From contig JAIOOW010000003.1 in assembly GCA_021414205.1 (NCBI GenBank), positions 124,001 to 188,000 of the forward strand: a DNA stretch of 64,000 nt, read 5' to 3'. Source of the stretch: Candidatus Anderseniibacteriota bacterium. GTDB taxonomy: Bacteria > Patescibacteria > Andersenbacteria > UBA10190. The number at the start of each line of letters is the position of its first letter. Within the stretch, counting starts at the first letter, position 1. The position numbers and the translations under genes are program-made. The notes beneath the pieces are model-generated. The model saw only the letters and a program-made list of their open reading frames with translations. It searched no databases and was not told where the DNA came from. Of the stretch, positions 7,914 to 16,700 are shown in pieces.

Positions 7914-10016
7914 ATGAATAACGAATCAAAAAAAGAAGTTTCTGGTATTGTTGGTGCTCAGGAGATACGTATTAGTACGGGAGAGCTTGCCCGCCAGGCA
8001 GGCGGGTCTGTGCTTGTGCAATGCGGAGAGACGATAGTGTTGGGTACTGCAACGATGGGAAAGCCGATGTCTCCTGATGCGAATTTTTTGCCGCTTCTTG
8101 TTGAGTATGATGAAAAGTTTTATGCAGCAGGGAAAATAAAAGGAAGTCGCTTTATGAAGAGAGAAGGAAAGCCTCATGACGATGCAATTTTAACAGCGCG
8201 ATTAATCGATAGGTCCATTCGGCCATTATTCCCGAAAGGCATGATTAACGATGTTCAGGTTGTTTTGACCGTGTTGTCATACGACGGTGCCAATGATCCC
8301 GATGTTATGGCTATGATCGCTGCGTGTGGCGCATTGATGGTAAGCGGCATCCCTTGGGAAGGACCCCTAGGCGCAACGCGTGTTGGAATGATCGATGGAG
8401 AATATGTCATTAATCCGACCATGGAGCAGCGACAGGTAAGTAAGCTTGATCTATTGCTTGCCGGCACGGCGAAGGATATTTCTATGTTAGAGGCAGGCGC
8501 TCGAGAGATTCCGGAGAATGCCGTTCTTGATGCGATTGAGGTTGGGCAAAAGGGGATAGGGCAGGTTGTTGATTTATTGAGTGAGCTTCAAAAGCAAGTG
8601 GCGCCGATAATGGAAGAAGCGATCTTTGCAAAGAAAAATGACGAGCATACTCAAAAGATAGAAGAGCTATCTAGGCCTTTGTTAACAGACAAACTATCTT
8701 TATCAAAAGGAAAGGATGACATTGCTCAGGCTGAGCGAGATGTTGTTGCGCATGTGCTTGAGCATATGTCTGACGAAGAAAAAGAGCTCATTTCTGAGCA
8801 TGAAGTGCGCGGTATTATTCATATACTTCATGGAAAGGTTACGCGAGATCGAGTGCTCGATAGCGATGCGCGTAGTGACGGTAGGGCGCTCACTCAGGTT
8901 CGGCCCCTAACAATTTCCGCAGGCGTTCTTCCTCGTGCGCACGGTACCGGCTTGTTCAGAAGGGGTGATACTCAAGTGCTCACAGTGCTTACGCTTGGTG
9001 GACCAGATGATGCTTTAATAGTGGATACGATTAGGAGCGAGGCAAAGAAGCGATATATTCATTATTACAATTTTCCAGCGTTTTCTGTAGGAGAGATTCG
9101 CCCAAGCCGAGGTCCCGGACGACGCGAGATTGGCCACGGAGCTCTCGCTGAGCGTGCATTATATGCTGTTCTTCCGGAATACGAGCAATGGCCCTATACG
9201 ATGCTGTTATTCTCTGAAGTGTTGGAAAGTAACGGGTCATCGTCGATGGCTTCCGTATGCGGATCATCTCTTGCGTTAATGGATGCAGGTGTACCTATTA
9301 CGAACCCTGTTGCAGGTATTGCGATGGGCTTAATGTCTGATGGAAAGGGGAAATATAGAGTATTAACGGATATCGCCGGAATGGAAGATGAAAAAGGGGA
9401 TATGGATTTCAAGGTTGCTGGTACGAAAAACGGGATTACTGCGCTGCAAATGGACATTAAGGTCATCGGCCTCACTCGAGAGATTCTTGAAAAAGCCCTG
9501 CAGCAAGCAAAGGATGCAAGGATGCATATTTTGGGAGAAATGAATAAGGTTCTCGCAGAGCCGCGAAAGGAATTATCGAAATACGCTCCACGAATTCATA
9601 CGATGCGGATCTCTGTCGACAAGATAGGTGACTTGATCGGTCCGAAGGGGAAGAATATTAACGAAATTATTGAACAAACGGGCGCAAGTATATCAGTTGA
9701 AGATGATGGACTAGTGTCTATAGTTACAAACGACGGAGACGCAATGGAAAAGGCGAAGAAGATGGTTGATGATCTTACTCGGGTGATTAAAGCGGGTGAT
9801 CGTTTTGAGGGCAAGGTCGTAAAGATTATGGATTTTGGAGCCTTCGTACAGCTGGTGCCGAATACCGATGGCTTAGTGCATATATCTCAATTTCAGGACG
9901 AGCGTATCGAAAATCTTGCGGACATTGTAAAGGTTGGAGATATTTTACCCGTTGTTGTTCTTGAGGTGGATGCAATGGGAAGAATAAATCTTTCACACAA
10001 AGCGACTAAAAAGTAG
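7914..10016 (+). CDS. pnp: polyribonucleotide nucleotidyltransferase (PNPase)
   Basis: 700 residues, full length. There are two RNase PH-like cores (about 10-225 and 315-545) separated by the helical domain. The active core holds the FFRRGDTQ-type motif (GLFRRGDTQ, about 347-355) and EVLESNGSSSMASVCG. A KH domain carries IGPKGKNINEI (about 577-587) and an S1 domain follows (about 625-695, GKVVKIMDFGAFVQLVP). The enzyme degrades RNA 3' to 5' by phosphorolysis as a trimer. The 161-nt gap before it (7753-7913) holds no gene and no clear promoter. PNPase mRNAs in other bacteria have autoregulated leaders, and this one could too. Confidence 0.97.
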   Translation: MNNESKKEVSGIVGAQEIRISTGELARQAGGSVLVQCGETIVLGTATMGKPMSPDANFLPLLVEYDEKFYAAGKIKGSRFMKREGKPHDDAILTARLIDRSIRPLFPKGMINDVQVVLTVLSYDGANDPDVMAMIAACGALMVSGIPWEGPLGATRVGMIDGEYVINPTMEQRQVSKLDLLLAGTAKDISMLEAGAREIPENAVLDAIEVGQKGIGQVVDLLSELQKQVAPIMEEAIFAKKNDEHTQKIEELSRPLLTDKLSLSKGKDDIAQAERDVVAHVLEHMSDEEKELISEHEVRGIIHILHGKVTRDRVLDSDARSDGRALTQVRPLTISAGVLPRAHGTGLFRRGDTQVLTVLTLGGPDDALIVDTIRSEAKKRYIHYYNFPAFSVGEIRPSRGPGRREIGHGALAERALYAVLPEYEQWPYTMLLFSEVLESNGSSSMASVCGSSLALMDAGVPITNPVAGIAMGLMSDGKGKYRVLTDIAGMEDEKGDMDFKVAGTKNGITALQMDIKVIGLTREILEKALQQAKDARMHILGEMNKVLAEPRKELSKYAPRIHTMRISVDKIGDLIGPKGKNINEIIEQTGASISVEDDGLVSIVTNDGDAMEKAKKMVDDLTRVIKAGDRFEGKVVKIMDFGAFVQLVPNTDGLVHISQFQDERIENLADIVKVGDILPVVVLEVDAMGRINLSHKATKK

Positions 10017-10030
10017 TACAATAAAATGCG

Positions 10031-11563
10031 ATGGAGGAGGGGATCACTATTCGCACAATGCAGGATGATGTTGCTGGATTAAAAAAACAGCAACTTTCTG
10101 CTGCGGGCATTTCTGGGAAGACTCTCAAGAAAGAACTTGGTCCAATGCCAAAAAAGAATCCGGCTAAAAAAGGTATCCTCGTAGGAGGTATTATTTTGCT
10201 TTTCTGCGTTATAGGCGCCGGTGCTTGGTTCGGGTATTCAACATTCCTCAGTAAGGGAGATGTTGCTATGAATAGCGCATCACCGCTTCCTATTACAGAA
10301 GTGATTCCTAGTGACGTTGTTGCTGTTGTTGCGTATGACGCTTCTAGTGATGCGAATCGAGCTGTCATTAGTTCGTATTGGAGTAATGGCGGCGATGCCT
10401 CTCAGGTGTTTAAAAACGCAGATCCTACAACTCTCTTAACCTCAACAGATGCTCAGTCGGTATATTATTTTGTGCTTGCAAATAATTCCACACCTTTTAC
10501 GGTGATTCCAAAAACCTCACAAACGACAAAGTATCTTCAGGAAGGACAAGGTATAAAATATGCAGAAAAAGGAGGCTGGTATATTGTGCACGAACTTACT
10601 ATTGATGATTATACTGCAGACATTGATCGGGGTAATTATTCTAACAATCCAAATGCATCGTTATTACCTGGAAGTGGCTTTGTTGCAAGATATATTATTA
10701 ATTCGAGTTTGATTCCTCAGCTATTGTCCCTACCTGCAAATTTAGGAATAGATCGTCAGCAAATAGTATTTGATGTTAACCAGGTGAGCGGAGATGGGGC
10801 GGTGCAAGGGGAATATGCGCTATCTGAAATTGCTGTACCTGAAGGGGTTACCCCAGACACGACTCAGCTAACGGCGCTCGTTCCTGGTGATGCATCATTT
10901 TTGCGGGTAGGTGAAAATTTTTCAAATGACATCGCTGAGTTTCAGCAAACCCATTCCGTATTTGATACCCATATATTTAGCGAGCCTGCAATTCAGCAGT
11001 ATATCGCTAAGCTAAGTACCCCATATGCACTCTATGTTCGCACGGGTGTAGATGGTGTTCCTGATACAGGCCTTATTATACAGATTCCCGACACATTAAA
11101 GCCTCACAAAGGGTACAGCGATCCCATCATAGAGCAGCTGCTCACTTCATTTGCCCCATTCGTTACAGGAAGAGCGCTTGGCTCTCAGATTGTATTTGCG
11201 GACGGCTCTTACAATGCAATTCCTATAAGGTATACAAACCTCGAAGGACAAACGTCCGCACTAGACTATACTATTGGAGATAACTACATACTAATTGCAT
11301 CTTCGAGAGAGGGGATGCAGGCGCTTGGCGCAATGGCGCTAGGTACTGGAAGTGCAATGGTATCGAATAGTCCGTGGAATACGCTGCTTCAAAAAGCAAA
11401 ATCCTTTGTTCCTTATAATATGATTGCGGGAACTATTGCGGACCCAGCGATGCTGAGCCTTATCCCTGCGGGGCAATTACACTCGCAAGCATCTATCATT
11501 GTTTCTACAAAGGGTGATAATACTGGTATTCATACTCACGCAACGGTAGAATTTATAAAATGA
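10031..11563 (+). CDS. membrane-anchored exported protein (DUF3352-like, tentative)
   Basis: 510 residues. A basic cytoplasmic segment (about 1-47) precedes one membrane helix (GILVGGIILLFCVIGAGAW, about 48-66), and the remaining about 440 residues are outside. The extracellular part begins with PITEVIPSDVVAVVAYD, a pattern like the first repeat of DUF3352 proteins (an alternating beta/alpha domain with the phrase P-x-D-x-x-x-x). ATG 10031 has TACAAT 8 nt upstream. An ATG at 10058 lies too far from GGAGGAGG to choose. It overlaps the next gene by 4 nt, and both are probably exported as a pair. Function unknown. Confidence 0.7.
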   Translation: MEEGITIRTMQDDVAGLKKQQLSAAGISGKTLKKELGPMPKKNPAKKGILVGGIILLFCVIGAGAWFGYSTFLSKGDVAMNSASPLPITEVIPSDVVAVVAYDASSDANRAVISSYWSNGGDASQVFKNADPTTLLTSTDAQSVYYFVLANNSTPFTVIPKTSQTTKYLQEGQGIKYAEKGGWYIVHELTIDDYTADIDRGNYSNNPNASLLPGSGFVARYIINSSLIPQLLSLPANLGIDRQQIVFDVNQVSGDGAVQGEYALSEIAVPEGVTPDTTQLTALVPGDASFLRVGENFSNDIAEFQQTHSVFDTHIFSEPAIQQYIAKLSTPYALYVRTGVDGVPDTGLIIQIPDTLKPHKGYSDPIIEQLLTSFAPFVTGRALGSQIVFADGSYNAIPIRYTNLEGQTSALDYTIGDNYILIASSREGMQALGAMALGTGSAMVSNSPWNTLLQKAKSFVPYNMIAGTIADPAMLSLIPAGQLHSQASIIVSTKGDNTGIHTHATVEFIK

Positions 11564-12801
11564 TTTCAAGATATTCTTATTTGCTCTATATAGCAACGTT
11601 TAGTTTTCTATTAGTGGCTATTTCGGCGAGCACTACGTCTCTTTGGTTTTTGCGGGGAGTATTAGGCGCCTCTCAGGGTGTTGTTGAGGTTGGATACAAG
11701 CAGGATAATAATATTGAAAAGATGATAAAAAATACTGTTCTTCCTGTCGCAGGTTCTTATCTCCACTTTTCGCCCAATACCTTTAGTCGACTTGTGTATC
11801 TTCAGGATAGGACCGTTGAATATGTTGTTGGTATACCAACATTGCAAAGTCAGCTTGGAGCCACAAGCACATTAAGCAATGTGGGTTGGAAAACATCTCG
11901 AATTGGTTGGATAGTTATAGGGAAAAGGCAGATAAATGGCTCTATTGAAGAAAATCAAAACGAAAGGAGTGCCAGTCTTGTGAGCGGTGTAAGTGCGGAG
12001 TTATCCGCAGTATTTCAACACGGCTTATCAGCTAATCCATTGTTTTTCTCCAAAGGAATCCCCGGGTTTGCTTCTGTTGAGAGTGGGTTTGCCGTATACG
12101 GAGATCAGAAAAAGCATGAGGTGCGCATTTCTCTTGGATACAATTCGCAGCAATTTATAAAAATAATCGATAGCGAAACTCCTCTGGTTTCCATGCAAAA
12201 TGATACATTATACGTTGCTATACAAAGAGGAATAATGAGATTCCTGCCGAAGGAATTTACGTCTGCAATTACTGCTACTATAGATCAGCGATTTCATTTT
12301 ACGAAAACAAGCCCATCTCTACTAGGTGGAATTCCCGCAGATAGTCTTGTAGGAATTTTTACCCATGGCAATGATATCGCTATGGGAGTAACAGGGGGTG
12401 CCAGCGGCTTTCGGGATAGCGTTGTGAAGTACATTCAATCTGAGCAAGGGGCAAGGCATCCAATTCGAAAAGGATTTTTATTACCAGATGGTACTGTGGG
12501 TCATGAATATGTTCCCGCAAATCCTACGATTAGTTTTGAAAAGACAGATGATACGAATTGTGAAAAAGCCGTTGGGTATGACGAGCAATTATTTATGTGC
12601 AGCAATTCTTTGGGAGGTATCGATATTGCAACAAGTTTGGATGCTGCGCAAAAGGCAATTCAGAATTTAAAAGAAGGTAATAGGAATGTTTGGGGGAGCG
12701 GTGATGCAGAAGCATTAAAAAATATTCTGCAGGAAAATGCATTCCAAAAGATTTGGTTCTCCGGTGACGATAAAAGCCTTATGATATCGGGTGCATACTG
12801 A
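11560..12801 (+). CDS. membrane-anchored exported protein, partner of upstream gene
   Basis: 413 residues. The ATG overlaps the preceding stop (ATGA). An N-terminal helix (about 8-35) acts as signal or anchor, followed by a large Ser/Asn/Gly-rich extracellular domain. The phrase IPADSLVGIFTHG (about 264-276) resembles the strand seen at the start of the neighbour's outer domain, suggesting that the two genes are divergent members of one family. The order resembles paired DUF3352-type genes, but I would not assign a function. No terminator follows before the strong promoter at 12839. Confidence 0.65.
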   Translation: MISRYSYLLYIATFSFLLVAISASTTSLWFLRGVLGASQGVVEVGYKQDNNIEKMIKNTVLPVAGSYLHFSPNTFSRLVYLQDRTVEYVVGIPTLQSQLGATSTLSNVGWKTSRIGWIVIGKRQINGSIEENQNERSASLVSGVSAELSAVFQHGLSANPLFFSKGIPGFASVESGFAVYGDQKKHEVRISLGYNSQQFIKIIDSETPLVSMQNDTLYVAIQRGIMRFLPKEFTSAITATIDQRFHFTKTSPSLLGGIPADSLVGIFTHGNDIAMGVTGGASGFRDSVVKYIQSEQGARHPIRKGFLLPDGTVGHEYVPANPTISFEKTDDTNCEKAVGYDEQLFMCSNSLGGIDIATSLDAAQKAIQNLKEGNRNVWGSGDAEALKNILQENAFQKIWFSGDDKSLMISGAY

Positions 12802-12838
12802 TGTACAACAAATGTGTACAAAAAAAGCCTATTTTGCT

Positions 12839-12867
12839 TTGACCTGGGGGTAAAAAACTGCTATAAT
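12839..12867 (+). promoter_or_regulatory. near-consensus promoter, TTGACC-17-TATAAT
   Basis: TTGACC (12839-12844), a 17-nt spacer and a perfect TATAAT (12862-12867) lie 38 nt after a stop codon and about 570 nt before the next start codon. It is among the strongest promoters in the window and points into a stretch without a gene. Confidence 0.88.
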
Positions 12868-12873
12868 TACAAC

Positions 12874-13430
12874 ATCGCTCAGTAAGGGTACTGAGAAATA
12901 ACACAAACAAACAAAACAAAAGATGATCCTGATGAGAGAAGCCCGCGAAGTGCAATCAGGATCACAGCAAGGGAGCAGAGAACCTTTACAACTGAATAAG
13001 AGATAACGGAAAGGCAGGTAGGGGGGCGTGACGAGGGAGGTAAATCACTCTGGTCGTGCTTCCTTACCGAAGCATGCCCACACTATGAGGACGAGCCAAT
13101 CTGCATTGGCCACATATATAAACACAAAAAAAAGAAACAAGTTTGTACCTTTGAACTTTATATCGCGGAGAAGGTTGCGCTATATGCGTGTTGATTTATT
13201 CAATCGCATGTAACTGGAACCGCAATTATAGTGGGGGAGTATTCTATGGAGCAGGACATAGGATGATGCACATAGTTCTTGCTTAACAAAATGCTATTGA
13301 GGGCAGGTGCTTGCTGATATCGATTAGATGTCATTAATCACCTGCCTGAAATTGCTGTAAGCACGAGCTCGAAGGCCGATCGCAGGTCAATATTCTTTAT
13401 TCGGCCACAGCAATCGGCCTTCACAATTTA
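12874..13430 (+). ncRNA. putative large structured non-coding RNA or long leader
   Basis: Between the exported protein (ends 12801) and the DksA-like gene (starts 13439) there is no convincing reading frame, but there are many hairpins. They are 12878-12895 (7 bp, loop AGGG), 12924-12964 (10 bp perfect, 21-nt loop), 13024-13079 (7 bp enclosing smaller helices), 13095-13110 (6 bp), 13184-13209, 13302-13346 (8 bp perfect) and 13371-13422 (10 bp perfect). An A-rich single-stranded stretch lies near 12897-12922. Transcription should start near 12874. It is not tmRNA, SRP RNA, 6S or RNase P RNA by the motifs I know. The 3' end is a guess, as no T-tailed terminator is seen, so it could instead be a leader read into 13439. 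Confidence 0.5.
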
Positions 13431-13438
13431 AATACATT

Positions 13439-13747
13439 ATGCACACACAAGATTTTATAAACGAAATGAAAGCAAGGCTGGAGAGCGAAAAGGCTCTTAT
13501 GCTAGGAGAGTTGAGCGAGGATTCTAGTTTCCCGGACTATGGTCGCAATGACGAAGATAATGCAACGGAGGTTGAAAATTATCAGTCCATGAGTGCTGTA
13601 ACGTCGGCAGCAAAGGAACGCCTTGATGAGGTTGAGGATGCACTTAATCGTATAAGCGCTGGCACATACGGTGTAACGGAGTCTGGGGAGATGATTCCGG
13701 AAAATCGATTGAGGGCAAATCCTGCAGCCACGACACTTGTTGTATAA
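13439..13747 (+). CDS. DksA/TraR-like protein with zinc ligands replaced
   Basis: 102 residues. An N-terminal helical hairpin (about 5-75, with KARLESEKALMLGEL) is followed by the DksA-type motif near the C-terminus (RISAGTYGVTESGEMIPENR, about 71-90), which normally reads GTYG-C-x-x-C-G. Both cysteines are replaced (Thr80, Ser82), and the end PAATTLVV lacks the second Cys pair. DksA-like proteins bind the RNA polymerase secondary channel. Whether this metal-free form does is unknown. There is no Shine-Dalgarno, only an AT-rich stretch upstream. It overlaps lspA by 11 nt and lies downstream of the structured RNA region. Confidence 0.8.
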   Translation: MHTQDFINEMKARLESEKALMLGELSEDSSFPDYGRNDEDNATEVENYQSMSAVTSAAKERLDEVEDALNRISAGTYGVTESGEMIPENRLRANPAATTLVV

Positions 13748-14153
13748 AAAGGCTGTACTATATTTTATATTTTTTTTAACGAGTATTCGCTCTATTGAGG
13801 CGATTGCTCGTTTTTTTGTAGATGCAAGTAATAGAAACCCTGGGATTGCTTTTGCGTTGCCAGTTCATGCACTTTTTCTATATGCACTTGTATTCTTTGC
13901 ATCAGGAAGCCTTGCGATAATCCTGTGGCGTCTTAACTCTCGATATTTTATTGCCCCTATTATGCTTATGCTCGCAGCAGGAGGTAGTAATATGATTGAT
14001 CGTGTTATATATGGAGCTGTTATTGATCCGATTAGTATTGGAAGCTGGCAAGGAAACGTTGCTGACATTGCGTTATGTTGTGGCGTTTTTTGGATTGCGT
14101 GGGGTATGATAAAGAATAGAGACGTTACACGATCGCATGCCAGCACACATTAA
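13737..14153 (+). CDS. lspA: lipoprotein signal peptidase (signal peptidase II)
   Basis: 138 residues, a little short for the family, from a TTG inside the end of the DksA-like gene (13740 is an alternative TTG). Four membrane helices are visible. The conserved NRNPGIAFALP motif is at about 33-43. The two catalytic aspartates lie in GGSNMIDRVIYGAVID (the final D) and GNVADIAL. The enzyme cleaves prolipoproteins before the lipid-modified cysteine, and the lipoprotein at 4.3 kb is a plausible substrate. It overlaps comM by 17 nt. Confidence 0.88.
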   Translation: MLYKKAVLYFIFFLTSIRSIEAIARFFVDASNRNPGIAFALPVHALFLYALVFFASGSLAIILWRLNSRYFIAPIMLMLAAGGSNMIDRVIYGAVIDPISIGSWQGNVADIALCCGVFWIAWGMIKNRDVTRSHASTH

Positions 14154-15684
14154 ATCTGCAGCAGTATTTGGAATAGACGCATTGTGCGTCGATGTTGAGG
14201 TCGATGTATTGCAGGGATTGCCCAGCTTCACGCTCGTCGGGTTAACAGATAAGGCGATTCAAGAATCTCGAGAGCGCATGATCGCCGCTCTTACGAATTC
14301 TGGGTATACGCCCCCTAGGAGAAAAACCATTGTTTCTCTTGCTCCTGCAAGCCTGAAGAAAGAAGGTTCTTTGTATGATGTTCCTATTACGATAGGGTTT
14401 TTGTGCGCGAGCGGACAAGTGCGGGTAGAGAAAGATATTCTAGAATCTTCTTGGTTGATTGGCGAGCTGGGGTTGGACGGTAGTATTCGTTTTGTGCACG
14501 GAGCGCTGCCTATAGCTCTTGCTGCAATCAGGAGCGGGGTAAAGCGATTGTATCTTCCGAAGGATAATGAGAGAGAAATTGCGGAGATTGCCGATCAAGT
14601 AGAAATTTATTCCGTAGATTCGTTGAGTCAGCTTGTATCCAGTCTTACTGACAATACTGTGCAGCCGTATATGGCAGGCGATTGGGATGGCGCTTCTGTG
14701 GAAAAAGATGAAGTAAAGCCAGAGATAGATATGGATGAGATTCGCGGACAAGAGCATGCAAAGCGCGCGCTCGTTATCTGTGCAGCGGGCGGTCATAACG
14801 GGTTATTGATTGGACCGCCGGGTACTGGCAAGACATTGCTTGCGCGCGCTATGGTTGGAATATTGCCTCAGTTAAGCAGAGAAGAGTCGTTTACGGTTAC
14901 ATCAATTTATTCAATAGCGGGGCTATTGCAAGGTGGGGACGGTTTAATGAAGCGAAGGCCATTTCGCAGCCCGCATCACGGCGCTTCAAGTGCCGCATTG
15001 GTAGGAGGGGGTACGATGCCGAAGCCCGGAGAAGTAACGCTTGCGCATCACGGCGTGCTATTTCTAGATGAGCTCCCCGAATTTCCAAGAACTGTTTTAG
15101 AGCAATTACGCGCACCTATTGAAGACGGCATGGTTACTGTTTCGCGCGCCGCACATACGGTTAGATTTCCTGCACGAGCAATGCTTGTTGCGGCGATGAA
15201 TCCTTGCCCATGCGGTTTTGTGGGAAGTCAGAGGAAATCGTGTACATGCTCAGCTAATGACATTATTCGCTACCAGCGAAGAATATCCGGCCCAATGCTG
15301 GATCGATTCGATTTGCATGTATTGGTGAACGATGTCCCCGCAGAAGAGTTATTGTCGAATGAGCGATCGGGGATGTCCTCGCGAGAATATGCCTTGCATG
15401 TGAAAGGGGCGCGCGAAAGGCAGTGGCAACGACAAGGAAAGGTAAATGCTGAATTGCGACCAAGTGAACTTTTGGAATATTGCGTCTTGAATCCGGAGAG
15501 CAGATCGCTCCTTATTAAAGCGCAAAATAGATTTAAGCTTTCATCACGTGGGCTTCATAGATTATTAAAAGTAGCTCTTACGATTGCGGATTTGGAAGGA
15601 GTGGACCGCATTGCGGTAAAGCATTTGGCGGAAGCGCTGCAGTATCGAGAACAACTTGCAACTGCGCTTCCTGACTTCGTATAG
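14137..15684 (+). CDS. comM: YifB/ComM family Mg-chelatase-like AAA+ ATPase
   Basis: 515 residues, usual length. An N-terminal ribosomal-S5-like fold domain occupies about 1-190. The AAA+ domain has Walker A GPPGTGKT (about 228-235), Walker B VLFLDELPE (about 308-316) and the MNPCPCGF motif. The Mg_chelatase C-terminal domain completes it. In naturally competent bacteria ComM is a hexameric helicase promoting branch migration during integration of incoming DNA. With recG, recX, comF and type IV pilus genes in this window, a role in DNA uptake and recombination is plausible (inference). It overlaps lspA. Confidence 0.93.
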   Translation: MPAHIKSAAVFGIDALCVDVEVDVLQGLPSFTLVGLTDKAIQESRERMIAALTNSGYTPPRRKTIVSLAPASLKKEGSLYDVPITIGFLCASGQVRVEKDILESSWLIGELGLDGSIRFVHGALPIALAAIRSGVKRLYLPKDNEREIAEIADQVEIYSVDSLSQLVSSLTDNTVQPYMAGDWDGASVEKDEVKPEIDMDEIRGQEHAKRALVICAAGGHNGLLIGPPGTGKTLLARAMVGILPQLSREESFTVTSIYSIAGLLQGGDGLMKRRPFRSPHHGASSAALVGGGTMPKPGEVTLAHHGVLFLDELPEFPRTVLEQLRAPIEDGMVTVSRAAHTVRFPARAMLVAAMNPCPCGFVGSQRKSCTCSANDIIRYQRRISGPMLDRFDLHVLVNDVPAEELLSNERSGMSSREYALHVKGARERQWQRQGKVNAELRPSELLEYCVLNPESRSLLIKAQNRFKLSSRGLHRLLKVALTIADLEGVDRIAVKHLAEALQYREQLATALPDFV

Positions 15685-15718
15685 ATACCTATGGTAATAT
15701 AGTGGTAATCAGCTCTTT

Positions 15719-16612
15719 ATGATAAATAAAAGATCCCCACACACTATTATTCACTCCTTTTTATACGGAGCGGCATCCGTGCTCTTTGCAGCAAATTTGT
15801 ATTTTCTCGTCCGCTCATTATTTGCAGGAGATTTTTTCCCCGTTCTTCCTTTGGCGGTAGGAATATGTATTGCTGGGGGGTTGGTTATTATTTTATTCGC
15901 GGAAGGAAAATCGCGAGAGGAGGACAAGAAGGAACATCGAAGGTTATCTCGAGTAGCAACGCAGCTGGAACAGCCGATTATGTCATTAGAAGAAGATATT
16001 GCGTATCTGGTTCGTGAATCGGAATCAATGCCGGCAGAACTTCGTTTAAAATTAAAACGCATGGATACGAGAACAAAAGTTCTTTTGGAGAATGTACGGG
16101 ACGTCTTTTTAACCATTCGTGCTGGGCAAGGCCCTATTGCGCAAGAAAAGCGCGTATATGATACATGTACTATTGTTAATGATGTTGTAGAAAAGTTGCG
16201 ACCACTGGCTATCGCGCGGAATGTTGAGATATTGCAAAAAATGCATTGCGAAGATGCACCAGTAAAAGTAGACAAGAGCTTGTTAGTGATCGCTTTGACT
16301 CATCTTATCGAAAATGGAATTTTGTATACAATTACTCCCGGATTAGTGAATGTGGCTGTATTAAAAGGTAAGACGCATGTTCGCATCGTCATTCAAGATA
16401 GAGGGGTTGGTTTGAAGCAAGATGATGTCATGAGCGTATTTACTCCATTTGCCCGCGGTAGCTATGCCAATCAATACGATGCAGACGGTATCGGAGTTGG
16501 AGTTTCGTTATCTCGAATGATAGCTCGTGAGTTTGGCGGGAATCTCGCCTTTAAGCAGCGCAAAGACTCGTCTGGACTCGAATTTGAATTGAAATTGCCA
16601 TTGGCGAGATAG
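15719..16612 (+). CDS. sensor-kinase-like ATPase lacking the phosphoacceptor His
   Basis: 297 residues. Two membrane helices lie at about 12-35 and 40-60, followed by a dimerisation-like helix pair and a HATPase_c domain. The H-box position reads SRVATQLEQPIMSLEED (about 78-94), so the His-Glu of the usual SHELRTPL is replaced by Gln-Leu. The ATP-binding boxes are kept: N-box HLIENGILY (about 197-205), G1 DRGVGL, F-box VFTPFARG and G2 DGIGVGVSLS. Either it works as a non-canonical regulator of another kinase or phosphorylates another residue. No cognate response regulator is adjacent. There is no Shine-Dalgarno, and TATAGT is at 15698-15703. Confidence 0.8.
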   Translation: MINKRSPHTIIHSFLYGAASVLFAANLYFLVRSLFAGDFFPVLPLAVGICIAGGLVIILFAEGKSREEDKKEHRRLSRVATQLEQPIMSLEEDIAYLVRESESMPAELRLKLKRMDTRTKVLLENVRDVFLTIRAGQGPIAQEKRVYDTCTIVNDVVEKLRPLAIARNVEILQKMHCEDAPVKVDKSLLVIALTHLIENGILYTITPGLVNVAVLKGKTHVRIVIQDRGVGLKQDDVMSVFTPFARGSYANQYDADGIGVGVSLSRMIAREFGGNLAFKQRKDSSGLEFELKLPLAR

Positions 16613-16621
16613 CTTACTTAT

Positions 16622-16697
16622 TGGTGCACTCGGAGGGACTCGAACCCCCGGCCCTCTGGTCCGAAGCCAGATGCTCTATCCGCTGAGCTACGAGTGC
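16622..16697 (-). tRNA. tRNA-Arg (anticodon TCG), CCA encoded
   Basis: A 76-nt cloverleaf. The acceptor arms GCACTCG and CGAGTGC pair, the anticodon loop is CTTCGGA and the T loop is TTCGAGT. Discriminator A is followed by an encoded CCA (16622-16624). It lies 3 nt downstream of the trmH-like stop on the same strand. Confidence 0.93.
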
Positions 16698-16700
16698 GTG

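Noticed and set aside
13028..13213. 61-codon frame inside the structured RNA region
   Set aside because: GTG start without Shine-Dalgarno or -10, unnatural composition, and it cuts across predicted stems.
12839..13438. RNase P RNA, tmRNA, SRP RNA or 6S RNA
   Set aside because: No GAGGAAAGTCC-type P RNA core, no Ala-like tRNA end or tag frame, no SRP tetraloop helix, and too long for 6S.
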